The position numbers and the translations under genes were made by a program. Shown here in pieces: positions 17,701-23,080 of a stretch of DNA of 30,000 nucleotides (the stretch's first letter is position 1; every line of letters starts with the position of its first letter). This stretch comes from Symbiodinium natans (lineage: Eukaryota > Sar > Dinophyceae > Suessiales > Symbiodiniaceae): the NCBI GenBank assembly GCA_905221605.1, contig CAJNDS010000668.1:95001-125000 (forward strand), read 5' to 3'. The notes below the pieces were generated by a model. That model was not told the origin of the DNA and ran no database searches. It was given only the letters and a program-made list of their open reading frames with translations.

Positions 17701-19250
17701 CCGAGAAGGCAATCTTGGTGCGTGTGGGCTTGTGTCTTTGCTTGTGAGTTTCACACGTACGACAGCTAGAAGTCGGGTTGCAAGAGAGTCCTCTGGCCCT
17801 AAGGCCCTGAAGCCCTAAATCCCTAAACCTCTAAACCCTAACCCTAACTCCCCAAACCTCTAAACCCTCAATCCCTAAGCCCCAAGCCCTAAACCCCCAA
17901 AAGCCCCTTAACCTGCAAAGGTGGCTGCCGAGGCAGCGCGCCGCTGCCCCAGCGGCTTGGAAACCCAGGGAGCCTCGGCAGGGTGTTTCGGGTTTAGGGT
18001 TTAGGGTTTAGGGTTTAGGGTTTAGGGTTTAGGGTTTAGGGTTTAGGGTTTAGGGTTTAGGGTTTAGGGTTTGGGGTTTGGGGTTTAGGGTCGGGATGTT
18101 CCCCCCTGATACTAGCAGTCCTGAATCGGGATTATAGTACCCCCGAATTACAGTCCCCATTAAGGGCGGTTAGTGTAAGGGGGAACATCCAAGTTTCGAG
18201 TTCGGGGCCTGTTTTAGGGTTTGGGGTTTATTGCGGGTTTAGGGTGTAGGGTTTGGAGTTCAGGGTTGATTTAGGGTTTAGGGTTTAGGGTTTAGGGGTT
18301 ACAGATCTGGGTTTATTTAGGTTTTAGGGTTTAGACTTCAGGGTTCATTGACAGTTTGGGGTGTAGAGCTTAGGGTGCAATTAGGGTTTAGGGTTTAGGG
18401 TTTAGGGTTTATGGTCTTACCCGGCCAAGAAATTAAGTGTAGCATGTTGAGTTTTCGAAACGGGGCTTCCAATAATAATCAGGTTTTTTGACTAGGTAAT
18501 AGCAGCATCTTCCCGTAAGTCTTAGCCTTGCTTGCTTGCTCAGTTTTTTTTCGGCATTGGGGTTTCAGGGTGTCAGGGGTTGAGTTAGGGTTTTCGGTGT
18601 TAGGGGCATAGGGCTTGGGTTCAGGGGTTTTGGAGTTTAGGAGCTTTAGGTTAACATTTTCGTCTATTCAGGGGCTTTGGAGTTTAGGAATTTAGGGCCA
18701 GATTGGCATCTATTCAAGGTTGTGGGGCGTTGGGACTCAGGACCTTGCGTTTCCAATGGCAAGGCTCAGGCGCTTCGCGTGCGCGTAGGGCAGTTCAGGG
18801 AACCCTAAACCCTAAACCCTACACCCCTAAACCCTAAGCCCCTGAGCCCCTAAACCCCTAAACCCTAAACCCTAAACCCTAAACCCGAAACCCTGCGCTG
18901 CTGCGCTCAAGCTAAGGGTGTTTGAGCCGCTGCGCAGCGGACGCAGCGCTGCTGGTGGTGCTGTGGGGCACTGAGTTGGAAGACTGATGTTTTGAAGGTT
19001 TAAGGGTTCAGGGCACTAGCCCTAAACCCTAATTCCTAAACCCCAAACCCTAGTTAAACCCTAAACCCTAAACCCTAAACCCTAAACCCTAAACCCTAAA
19101 CCCTAAACCCTAAACCCTAAACCCTAAACCCTAAACCCTAAACCGTAAACCCTGAACCCTGAACCCTGAACCCTAAACGCCTAAACGCCTAAAGGCCCAA
19201 ACGTGCTCAGGCTGGCCTGCTTCGCGGTTCCCTACTCTGGCGGCCGCGAG
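8744..19250 (+). CDS. Membrane acyltransferase-3 family protein, partial, up to 12 exons
   Basis: Exons at 8744-8793, 8965-8998, 9931-9961, 11291-11343, 12037-12098, 12806-12842, 13915-13934, 15702-15763, 17030-17111, 17427-17505, about 17921-17969 and 18917-18962, continued at 19211-19250. Spliced residues in order: PWLRL, IVCGHFAPRLE, ETAFTPVRHRG, NAAVNFFIILSGFITHW, VYAKRLLSPK..FYVRR, IGRVVLTTWLAM, CPNGQTWTVAALLPSWLL, WPLLAILGGMLW, SNIQGIWSYVWPPSQLGDFA, ADAALLVVLLACFAVPY. By family knowledge the [VN]FF.LSGF block followed by R.RFY.RR is the hallmark of acyltransferase-3/OafA-type multipass proteins, which move acyl groups onto extracytoplasmic substrates. The substrate cannot be told. Donors are mostly GC, with GA and GT; acceptors AG|G. 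The family call is good for 9931-17505 and weaker at both ends. Start and stop codons are not located. Confidence 0.78.
8843..8945. repeat. CCCTAAA array ending in a pure CCCTAGA block
   Basis: About eight CCCTAAA units are followed by seven consecutive CCCTAGA units. The array ends 20 bp before the next exon. A second CCCTAGA block is at 22767-22818. Confidence 0.92.
8965..8998 (+). CDS. Acyltransferase exon 2 (IVCGHFAPRLE)
   Basis: AGAAG|G acceptor, 34 nt, GGAG|GC donor. Reads IVCGHFAPRLE, like the histidine-containing first helix of acyltransferase-3 proteins. It is flanked by a C-strand array upstream and a TTTAGGG array (9037-9095) downstream, as typical exons here are. Confidence 0.6.
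8999..9930 (+). other. Acyltransferase intron 2 (GC-AG)
   Basis: TTTAGGG array 9037-9095 near the donor, then a T/G-rich degenerate stretch and an AT-rich patch (about 9205-9285). A degenerate CCCTGAA/CCCTAAA array (9775-9926) ends just before the acceptor CTTCAG|G. Frames of the GFRVQGSGF type on the minus strand are translated heptamers. Confidence 0.6.
9931..9961 (+). CDS. Acyltransferase exon 3 (ETAFTPVRHR)
   Basis: CTTCAG|G acceptor and AGAG|GC donor. The single base left over joins GG of the next exon to make Gly, giving RHRG-NAAVNFF in frame. The fit of phase, splice consensus and family order is good. Confidence 0.72.
10002..10068. repeat. Higher-order telomeric repeat: heptamer-heptamer-hexamer
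   Basis: The 20-bp unit TTTAGGGTTTAGGGTTAGGG occurs three times in a row, so a TTAGGG hexamer is embedded at regular spacing. A looser version is at 11413-11465. Confidence 0.9.
10351..10492. mobile_element. Family-2 inverted-repeat element, copy 1
   Basis: The left end is CGGGTTCTTCATAGGGACTA. The right end, inverted, reads CTGGTTCTTAGTAGGGGAAT. The interior is mostly TA/TACA repeat (10399-10440). Related copies are at 24529 and 25643. Confidence 0.72.
10763..10905. repeat. CCCTAAA array
   Basis: About eleven perfect units, then CCCTGAA, CCCCAAA and CCCTCAA variants. Confidence 0.9.
11291..11343 (+). CDS. Acyltransferase exon 4 (NAAVNFFIILSGFITHW)
   Basis: Reads (G)NAAVNFFIILSGFITHW, the signature FF.LSGF..T segment of acyltransferase-3. 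The donor is CACTGG|GC. The frame continues open past the donor, but the next exon (VYAKRLL) fits best after THW. Confidence 0.85.
11587..11695. mobile_element. Family-6 inverted-repeat element, perfect 21-bp ends
   Basis: GTACCCAGAGACTCCAATAC+C at 11587-11607 is the exact reverse complement of 11675-11695. The 109-bp unit has no coding capacity. The interior has several ATTCCTTAA motifs. Perfect ends suggest recent insertion or conversion. Confidence 0.85.
11763..11906. mobile_element. Family-6 inverted-repeat element, diverged copy
   Basis: The ends GCCCAGAAAACTCCAATGC and GGTATTGGGGCCTCCGGGC are imperfect inverses. It shares the ATTCCTTAA interior motifs with its neighbour 68 bp upstream. 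Confidence 0.7.
12037..12098 (+). CDS. Acyltransferase exon 5 (VYAKRLLSPK...FYVR)
   Basis: Reads VYAKRLLSPKPGQVL then RFYVR plus AG. The basic RFYVRR motif after the LSGF helix is typical of the family. The donor is GCGGAG|GC. The exon end GTGCGGAG is repeated exactly at the end of the following intron. Confidence 0.85.
12099..12805 (+). other. Acyltransferase intron 5 flanked by a 9-bp exon duplication
   Basis: GC-AG intron of 707 nt. GTGCGGAGG spans the 5' junction (12091-12099) and recurs across the 3' junction (12798-12806), like a target-site duplication. Inside are AT-rich unique sequence (12120-12250), CCCTAAG/CCCTAAA arrays (12335-12425) and a degenerate CCCTAAA stretch (about 12680-12750). 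Confidence 0.78.
12806..12842 (+). CDS. Acyltransferase exon 6 (IGRVVLTTWLAM)
   Basis: Completes Arg and reads IGRVVLTTWLAM, the start of a hydrophobic helix following FYVRR. The donor is taken as GCCATG|GT. The frame runs on to VFGLLVV, so the exon could be longer. Confidence 0.8.
12884..13066. repeat. Long CCCTAAA array
   Basis: From 12942 it is about seventeen perfect CCCTAAA units; upstream units are variants. Confidence 0.93.
13231..13350. mobile_element. Family-5 element with a 21-C run
   Basis: CCCCTCCCCTAATATCAACCC and, at the right end, GGGGGGTGGAGGGGATTAGTG are inverse. ATACTGTAATGTAACTCTAC (13301-13320) recurs inverted in the element at 20617. A run of 21 C (13253-13273) lies inside. 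Confidence 0.65.
13428..13537. mobile_element. Single-copy inverted-repeat element
   Basis: TAGGATTAGGGGGGACGCTT on the left and, inverted, TAGGATAAGGGGGACCCTT on the right; 110 bp, no ORF. Same style as the other families but without a second copy in this window. Confidence 0.65.
13915..13934 (+). CDS. Acyltransferase candidate exon 7 (VLVQLR, 20 nt)
   Basis: A pyrimidine-rich TTTTCCAG|G acceptor and CGTGG|GC donor give VLVQLR plus two bases. It joins in phase on both sides (..WLAM / VLVQLR / G-CPNGQTW). It is bracketed by C-strand heptamers upstream and G-strand downstream. Confidence 0.5.
13970..15230. other. Intronic stretch between candidate exons 7 and 8
   Basis: Alternating TTTAGGG variants (13970-14110, 14422-14525) and CCCTAAA variants (14220-14290, 14570-14660, 15145-15235). 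A unique block at about 14290-14420 has an open frame (GHGPRSSLLPFSGDVAGS..) bracketed like an exon but is not needed for the protein. Another unique block spans 14860-15150. No family recognised. Confidence 0.5.
15236..15660. repeat. CCCTAAA array with three copies of a GGTATGTTTTCATGCC unit
   Basis: Mostly perfect CCCTAAA, interrupted at 15246, 15502 and 15587 by GGTATGTTTTCATGCCCTAA. The insert is a small hairpin (GGGTATG / CATGCCC around TTTT), preceded each time by CCCCCTAAA or a close variant. Confidence 0.9.
15702..15763 (+). CDS. Acyltransferase exon 8 (CPNGQTWTVAALLPSWLL)
   Basis: Reads CPNGQTWTVAALLPSWLL then SR plus one base. It resembles the mid-domain W-[ST]-[LV]-x-x-E/A segment of the family before a helix. 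An 18-C run (15663-15680) lies 19 bp before the acceptor. The donor is ACGAG|GA and the acceptor CAGAG|G. Confidence 0.82.
16230..16313. mobile_element. Family-4 inverted-repeat element, diverged copy
   Basis: GATGCTCCCCCTCATAGTAGC matches the ends of the copies at 18094 and 29348. GTAGCGGTTCTGAATAGGGA has a partial inverse ending near 16313. Open frames on both strands here are incidental. Confidence 0.5.
16417..16546. mobile_element. C/G-rich inverted-repeat element
   Basis: TCCCTACTTGCCCCCCCCCT..ATACTACC on the left and GGTAGTATAGAGGGGCGTAGTAGGGA on the right are imperfect inverses. It directly precedes a family-7 element. Confidence 0.6.
16578..16693. mobile_element. Family-7 inverted-repeat element, copy 2
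   Basis: ACTTGGTGGCCCAGTGGCAC on the left; GGGCTACCAAGGT on the right. Internal ACCCTTTTT/AAAAGGGT arms pair. The left end is shared with the element that begins at the urease exon c donor. Confidence 0.65.
16870..16995. repeat. CCCTAAA array
   Basis: About sixteen units, nearly all perfect, ending 35 bp before a 3' splice site. Confidence 0.93.
17030..17111 (+). CDS. Acyltransferase exon 9 (WPLLAILGGMLW...CFVRQG)
   Basis: Reads WPLLAILGGMLWSSALAPML then WCFVRQ plus GG; strongly hydrophobic, a membrane helix. The donor is AAGG|GC and the acceptor CCGCAG|G. It is flanked by CCCTAAA upstream and TTTAGGG 24 bp downstream. Confidence 0.82.
17112..17426 (+). other. Acyltransferase intron 9: model telomere-repeat stem intron
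   Basis: Compact GC-AG intron of 315 nt. About six TTTAGGG units (17135-17178) lie near the donor and about ten CCCTAAA units (17346-17420) end within seven bases of the acceptor CTAAG|G. The two ends are perfectly complementary over tens of bases. Confidence 0.82.
17427..17505 (+). CDS. Acyltransferase exon 10 (YWLSNIQG...WPPSQLGDFALGA)
   Basis: Reads YWLSNIQGIWSYVWPPSQLG then DFALGA. The W-P-x-x-Q-L-x-D-F-x-L-G segment fits this family's later loop and helix. The frame stays open to ACLS, so the donor (GTGCA|GC or nearby GC) is uncertain by a few codons. Confidence 0.82.
17506..17920 (+). other. Acyltransferase intron 10
   Basis: TTTAGGG units (17521-17578) lie at the donor and CCCTAAA variants (17812-17910) before the acceptor GCAAAG|G. 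Unique T-rich sequence lies between them. Confidence 0.72.
17921..17969 (+). CDS. Acyltransferase candidate exon 11 (VAAEAARRCPSGLETQ)
   Basis: Reads VAAEAARRCPSGLETQ plus one base after GCAAAG|G, in phase with exon 10. The 3' end is a guess (CAGG|GA); the frame is open further. A TTTAGGG array starts at about 17985. Confidence 0.55.
17985..18090. repeat. TTTAGGG array
   Basis: About fourteen G-strand units, immediately after a candidate exon. Confidence 0.93.
18094..18190. mobile_element. Family-4 inverted-repeat element, copy 2
   Basis: GGATGTTCCCCC (18094-) and GGGGGAACATCC (18179-18190) are perfect 12-bp ends. The subterminal ATACTAGCAGTCCTGAAT is shared with 29348. It is inserted within or beside a TTTAGGG array. 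Confidence 0.78.
18194..18800. other. Degenerate TTTAGGG-rich intronic stretch
   Basis: Heptamer variants at 18194-18420 and 18560-18690 with unique patches. No gene or element recognised apart from scattered GGGTTTAGGG motifs. Confidence 0.6.
18917..18962 (+). CDS. Acyltransferase candidate exon 12 (..AADAALLVVL)
   Basis: Frame CLSRCAADAALLVVL plus CT, donor CT|GT. The acceptor TAAG|GG is assumed; a shorter exon beginning at CGCAG|C is possible. It joins the next exon to give a continuous hydrophobic ALLVVLLACFAVP helix. A CCCTAAA array (18803-18892) precedes it. Confidence 0.6.
19018..19185. repeat. CCCTAAA array
   Basis: About thirteen perfect units followed by CCCTGAA variants; it ends before the exon at 19211. 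Confidence 0.92.
19211..19250 (+). CDS. Acyltransferase candidate exon 13 (LACFAVPYSGGRE)
   Basis: Acceptor GCTCAG|G, donor GCGAG|GC; reads LACFAVPYSGGRE in the phase left by the previous exon. TTTAGGG units follow at 19271-19295. Confidence 0.6.
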
Positions 19251-19380
19251 GCACGCAGAGTGCCCAACTAAGGTTTAGGGTTTAGGGTTTAGGGCTTGAG
19301 TTTCAGTGCTTGCCTAAACCCTAAAGCCCTAAGCCCCTAAACCCGAAACCCTAAACCCTCCAGGGCCAAGGGGCTTTGAG

Positions 19381-19436
19381 GGCATCCGGCAATATCATCC
19401 GGCATTTCGGGCTGAGAAGCGCCAACCCGTTGCAAG
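19381..19436 (+). CDS. Possible exon 14 (GIRQYHPAFRAEKRQPVA)
   Basis: TTTGAG|G acceptor and GCAAG|GC donor give GIRQYHPAFRAEKRQPVA plus two bases, in phase 0 after exon 13. CCCTAAA units (19315-19360) lie upstream. The residues are not recognisably conserved, so this is a splice-consensus guess. Confidence 0.35.
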
Positions 19437-19673
19437 GCTTTCTTGTATTGACGGGGTTGCAGATGCTTTGAGGCCCTAAACCCTAAACCCTAAAGCCAAC
19501 CCTAAACCCTAAAACCTTCGGCGTCAAAAGGCTTTAAGGGTTTACAGGGCTTCATTAGGGTTCAGGGTGTAGGGTTTTAGAAGGAGCAGTGCCCTTATGC
19601 AAGGCTCTGGAACCTAAAGCCACTCAAGGCGCCAACCGAGACCGTGGGCCAAGAATGCTCGTTTCGGGGGGCT

Positions 19674-19742
19674 CCTACTGTGGATGGAGTTCAGGGTTTA
19701 GGGTTTAGGGTTTAGGGTTTAGGGTTCCTGCTGTGGATGGAG
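19674..19742. repeat. Telomeric insert between 16-bp direct repeats
   Basis: CCTACTGTGGATGGAG (19674-19689) and CCTGCTGTGGATGGAG (19727-19742) differ at one base. Between them is TCAGGG plus four TTTAGGG units and TT. Confidence 0.85.
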
Positions 19743-20052
19743 GAAATCTTGCACCGCTTCAAGGATACAGAAGTAGCTACGCCCCGCACCCGCCGTTTAA
19801 CACTGTTTCAAGAAGGTGGGTTTAGCATATGTGGCCCAACGACATAAATCTTGCACCGCCTCCCGGAGGCAAGTTCTCAATGTTAAGAATTGGGTGCGGG
19901 GCGGCGACCTTGGGCCGATTAACCCTAAACCCTAAACCCTAAACCCTAAACCCTAAACCCTAAACCCTAAACCCTAAACCCTAAACCCTAAACCCCAAAC
20001 CCTAAACCCTAGACTTCGTAGGCGGTGCCAGATTTCCTCCATCCACCGTAGG
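19727..20052. mobile_element. Nested fold-back element interrupted by a CCCTAAA array
   Basis: The outer arm CTGTGGATGGAGGAAATCTT..CACCGC (19730-) has its inverse GCGGTGCCAGATTTCCTCCATCCACCG at about 20022-20050. The inner arm GCCCCGCACCC has its inverse GGGTGCGGGGC (about 19890). A CCCTAAA array (19919-20012) lies in the right arm between inner and outer repeats and has no counterpart in the left arm. Confidence 0.75.
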
Positions 20053-20616
20053 TCCTAGACGGTTTCGCGGGTAGGGTTGAGGGTTAGGGTCCAGGGCTAC
20101 TGATTTTGTTAGAGCTGGCTCTTTGGTTTGCAGATGAGATTACTTGAAGTAGCTCCAAGAACAGTTGAGGTTTGGGGTCTAGGTTTGGGGGGGAGGGGAC
20201 TGCAATGTTTCCGGTCACGCCGGCTCATGTTGGACGATGCAGTTATCCTTGACTGCGCAGCTGTGCACCCAAAACCCTAAAACCCTCGACCCGAAATCTC
20301 AATTCCTATGCCACCATAAACCTTAAGCCCATACCACGACTCCCCAAGCCAAGCGCCACCGCCAGGCCCTGTGCTTGAAGAGCCAGGGCTAGGTTTCAAC
20401 TTTATTACGCCATGGGGTGTGGCGCCAGCGCTGGGCACGCTTCTACCTCCGACCACCTGGCGAAAGTCCTTCCACATGTCGAGTCGGATGAACGTGCTGC
20501 TTAGCTCACAAAGCCCTGAGGCCCTGCTTTCTTGAAACCCGCCCCTGAAGCCCCGCAGCCCTCAAGCCCTAAGGCCCTAGAACCTGAAACCCCAGTCCTC
20601 ACACCCAAAACCCTCT
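20053..20616. other. Mostly unique GC-rich stretch, no gene assigned
   Basis: Includes the phrase RQRWARFYLR on the plus strand at about 20425-20460 and a minus-strand open frame 20277-20477. Neither has a supported splice context. Heptamers are sparse and degenerate. Confidence 0.4.
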
Positions 20617-20743
20617 AATCCCTCCCCCTACTGGAATATTAACCCCCCCCCCACCCCTTAATATGAAATACCTCCGGTATAGTTATATTACAGTATTTGG
20701 GGGCAGGTATTTAATGTTAGGGGGTAGGGGGGGAGTAGGGGAC
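20617..20743. mobile_element. Family-5 inverted-repeat element, copy 2
   Basis: Left CCCTCCCCCTACTGGAATATTAACC.. and right GGTATTTAATGTTAGGGGGTAGGG..GTAGGGG are inverse. The interior TATAGTTATATTACAGTAT is the inverted match of 13301-13320. C runs lie inside. Confidence 0.7.
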
Positions 20744-20851
20744 CCTAAGCCCTAAACCCTAACTGAACCCTAAACCCTGAACCTTAAGCCCTAAACCCTA
20801 AACCCTATAGGGTTTAAGATTCGGGGGGAGGGGATGAGTGCCATCCCAAAC

Positions 20852-20952
20852 TCCTAAACCCTAAACCCTAAACCCTAAACCCTAAACCCTAAACCCTAAA
20901 CCCTAAACCCTAAACCCTAAACCCTAAACCCTAAACCCTAAACCCTAAACCC
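20852..20952. repeat. CCCTAAA array
   Basis: About fourteen perfect units ending before an exon-like island. Confidence 0.93.
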
Positions 20953-20974
20953 ACGCTTCTTCCTTGAGTCTGAG

Positions 20975-21037
20975 GCTCCCGAGAAGACGCCCAAGGCCCT
21001 TGGAGAGGCGAGCCTCGGCATGCTTCAGGCGTGCGAG
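20975..21037 (+). CDS. Possible exon (APEKTPKALGEASLGMLQACE)
   Basis: TCTGAG|G acceptor and GCGAG|GT donor. Reads APEKTPKALGEASL then GMLQACE. LGEASLGMLQ recalls the LG.[YF]S[FL]..Y/L.Q end helix of acyltransferase-3, which would make this a late exon of the same gene. It is bracketed by CCCTAAA (left) and TTTAGGG (right, 21039-21115). Confidence 0.45.
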
Positions 21038-21196
21038 GTCTAGGGTTTAGGGTTTAGGGTTTAGGGTTTAGGGTTTAGGGTTTAGGGTTTGGGGTTCAGG
21101 GTTCGGGGTCAGGGTTGATAGGGCCAGTGAAACAGGCACAGCCTCCAAGCAGAAGGCCTTTAGGGTTTTGGGCTTTGACATTCGAAGTGGTTGCAT

Positions 21197-21248
21197 TAAG
21201 CCCTAAACCCTAAACCCTAAACCCTAAACCCTAAGCCCTAAACCCTAG
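21197..21248. repeat. CCCTAAA array abutting an acceptor-like TAG|G
   Basis: Seven units; the last CCCTAGGGC supplies an AG|G directly. Confidence 0.85.
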
Positions 21249-21313
21249 GGCATCGGTGGGCCCAGGAAGACTGGCGAGTTTGACGACTACCCAGCTCTGG
21301 ACGAGCCGGAAAG
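21249..21313 (+). CDS. Possible exon (GIGGPRKTGEFDDYPALDEPE)
   Basis: CCTAG|G acceptor, GAAAG|GC donor, phase 0 on the left. Reads GIGGPRKTGEFDDY then PALDEPE. Acidic and polar, with normal codon use and no match I recognise. It may be the tail of the acyltransferase or another gene. Confidence 0.4.
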
Positions 21314-21354
21314 GCTTTGCCTGCAAGTGCTTTTGAGGGGTCGGTTCGGCACCC

Positions 21355-21560
21355 AGAACCCCAAACCCCCCTGAACCCAAAACCCTAAACCCTGAACCCA
21401 AAACCCCAACCCCGGCTAAACCCTAAACGCTAAACGCTAAACGCTAAACCCTAAACCCTAAACCCTAAACCCTAAACCCTAAACCCTAAACCCTAAACCC
21501 TAAGCCCTAAGCCCTAAGCCCTAAACCCCCAAACCCTCCCAATCCTGAACCCTGAGCCCT
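21355..21560. repeat. C-strand heptamer array with a dispersed leader
   Basis: GAACCCAAAACCCCAACCCC then GGCTAAACCCTAAACGCTAAA also occurs near 15180. It is followed by CCCTAAA and CCCTAAG units. Confidence 0.85.
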
Positions 21561-21654
21561 ATGCGAGGCCGGCTTTCAATTCGTGGAACTCCGCCACTTG
21601 GCCAGCCGATCACCAAGCTAAGTTGAGCCCTACGCGCCAGACGCATGAGGAGGG

Positions 21655-21825
21655 GTTGAGGGTTTAGGGTTGGTGGGTTGTTGGAGTTTGGGGTTTAGGG
21701 TTTAGGGTTTAGGGTTTAGGGTTTGGGTTTAGGGTTTAGGGTTTAGGGTTTAGGGTTTAGGGTTTAGGGTTTAGGGTTTAGGGTTGTTGGGGTTTAGGGT
21801 TTAGGGTTTAGGGTTTAGGGCGACT
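21655..21825. repeat. TTTAGGG array
   Basis: Three blocks of G-strand heptamers separated by TTTGGG and GTTGTTGGGG. Confidence 0.92.
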
Positions 21826-21954
21826 CCTTTTAGCATTTGAGCGCGCTTTTCGGGGGCTGAGGGATTGAGGTCCTGGAGTGCTTTGGTTTCGGTTTTAGGG
21901 TGGACTCGAGAAGGCATGCGAGCGTGTGGGCTTTACAGTTTCATTACAAGTGTC

Positions 21955-22350
21955 TTCTTATTATTACTATTATTACAAGTATTATCATTATTATTAATAT
22001 GATGATTATTATTCTTACAAGTATTATCACTACGAATACTATCACTACTATTATTATTATTATCAACATTCCGGGCCAGTCCATGAATCTTCTACTAGGG
22101 CCCGCGAATCAATTCCTAACATAAAATGACGAGGAACTTATGACGCATGCATTTGTGTTAGAAATTTGGGCTTTCACTGCGTTCTCCTTTCTTTTGTGTA
22201 ATTTTGTGAAGAGAACGCAGCATCATTATTATTATTATTACTATTGTTATTATTATTATTATTATTATTATGATTATTTTTACAAGTGAACGCAGAGAAC
22301 GCAAAAATAACAAAAACAACAATAACAATAATAATAAAGTAATGATAGTA
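21955..22350. repeat. ATT/ATA/CTT trinucleotide-rich region
   Basis: ATTATT/ACTATT blocks at 21958-22065, 22228-22275 and 22300-22340. CTGCGTTCTC (about 22177) is inverted at GAGAACGCAG (about 22211), forming a 45-bp hairpin. Ile- and Asn-rich frames are artefacts. Confidence 0.85.
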
Positions 22351-22474
22351 GAATCTAATGTTGCACTGGCTTTAATGAGTTCCCACAAAAAAAAAAGAGG
22401 ACCCTCTATAAACGTGTGGCGCGGCGACCCCCCCCCCCCCCCCAAAGCAAATTGGCGGGGGGCGGAGGGGGAAC

Positions 22475-23005
22475 CGCCCTCAGGGCCTCAAGCCTTTCGG
22501 ACCTCAAGGCCTGAAACTTGCCAAACTTTAAGATTCCTGGAGCCCAAGGGCCTCAGGGCCTCAAAGCCTTACTGCGTAAGCCCTTAACCCTAAGCACAAG
22601 CCCTTAGAAAGAAATCATCCGGAAAAAGACTGTGTATTATGGAGGGTGACCAGACGAACTTACGAAAGACAGTCTGGCCGGCCCGTGGGCTGCCTACCAC
22701 AAAATTTGTTTAGGGCCCTAAGCCCTAAACCTCAGGGCCTCAAGCCTTACAGCATAAGCCCTAAACCCTAGACCCTAGACCCTAGACCCTAGACCCTAGA
22801 CCCTAGACCCTAGACCCTAAACCCTAAACCCTAAACCCTAAACCCTAAACCCTAAACCCTAAACCCTAAACCCTAAACCCTAAACCCTAAACCCTAAACC
22901 CTAAACCCTAAACCCTACACCCTCCCTGTTTCGGTGGCATGGAAGTGGCCGGGCTTGGAGCCCAAGGCCCTCAGTGCCTCAAGCCTTGCAGCCGAAGCCC
23001 TAAAC
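22475..23005. repeat. GC-rich repeated phrase around a heptamer array
   Basis: Variants of GGAGCCCAAGGGCCTCAG..GCCTCAAGCCTTACAGC occur near 22538, 22731 and 22958, with a partial one near 22480. Each leads into CCCTAAA-type sequence. The array 22757-22920 starts with a pure CCCTAGA block. Confidence 0.75.
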
Positions 23006-23080
23006 CCTCAACCCTAAACCATAAACCCTAAACCCTAAACCCTAAAACCTAAACCCTAAACACAAACCTTAAACACTAAA

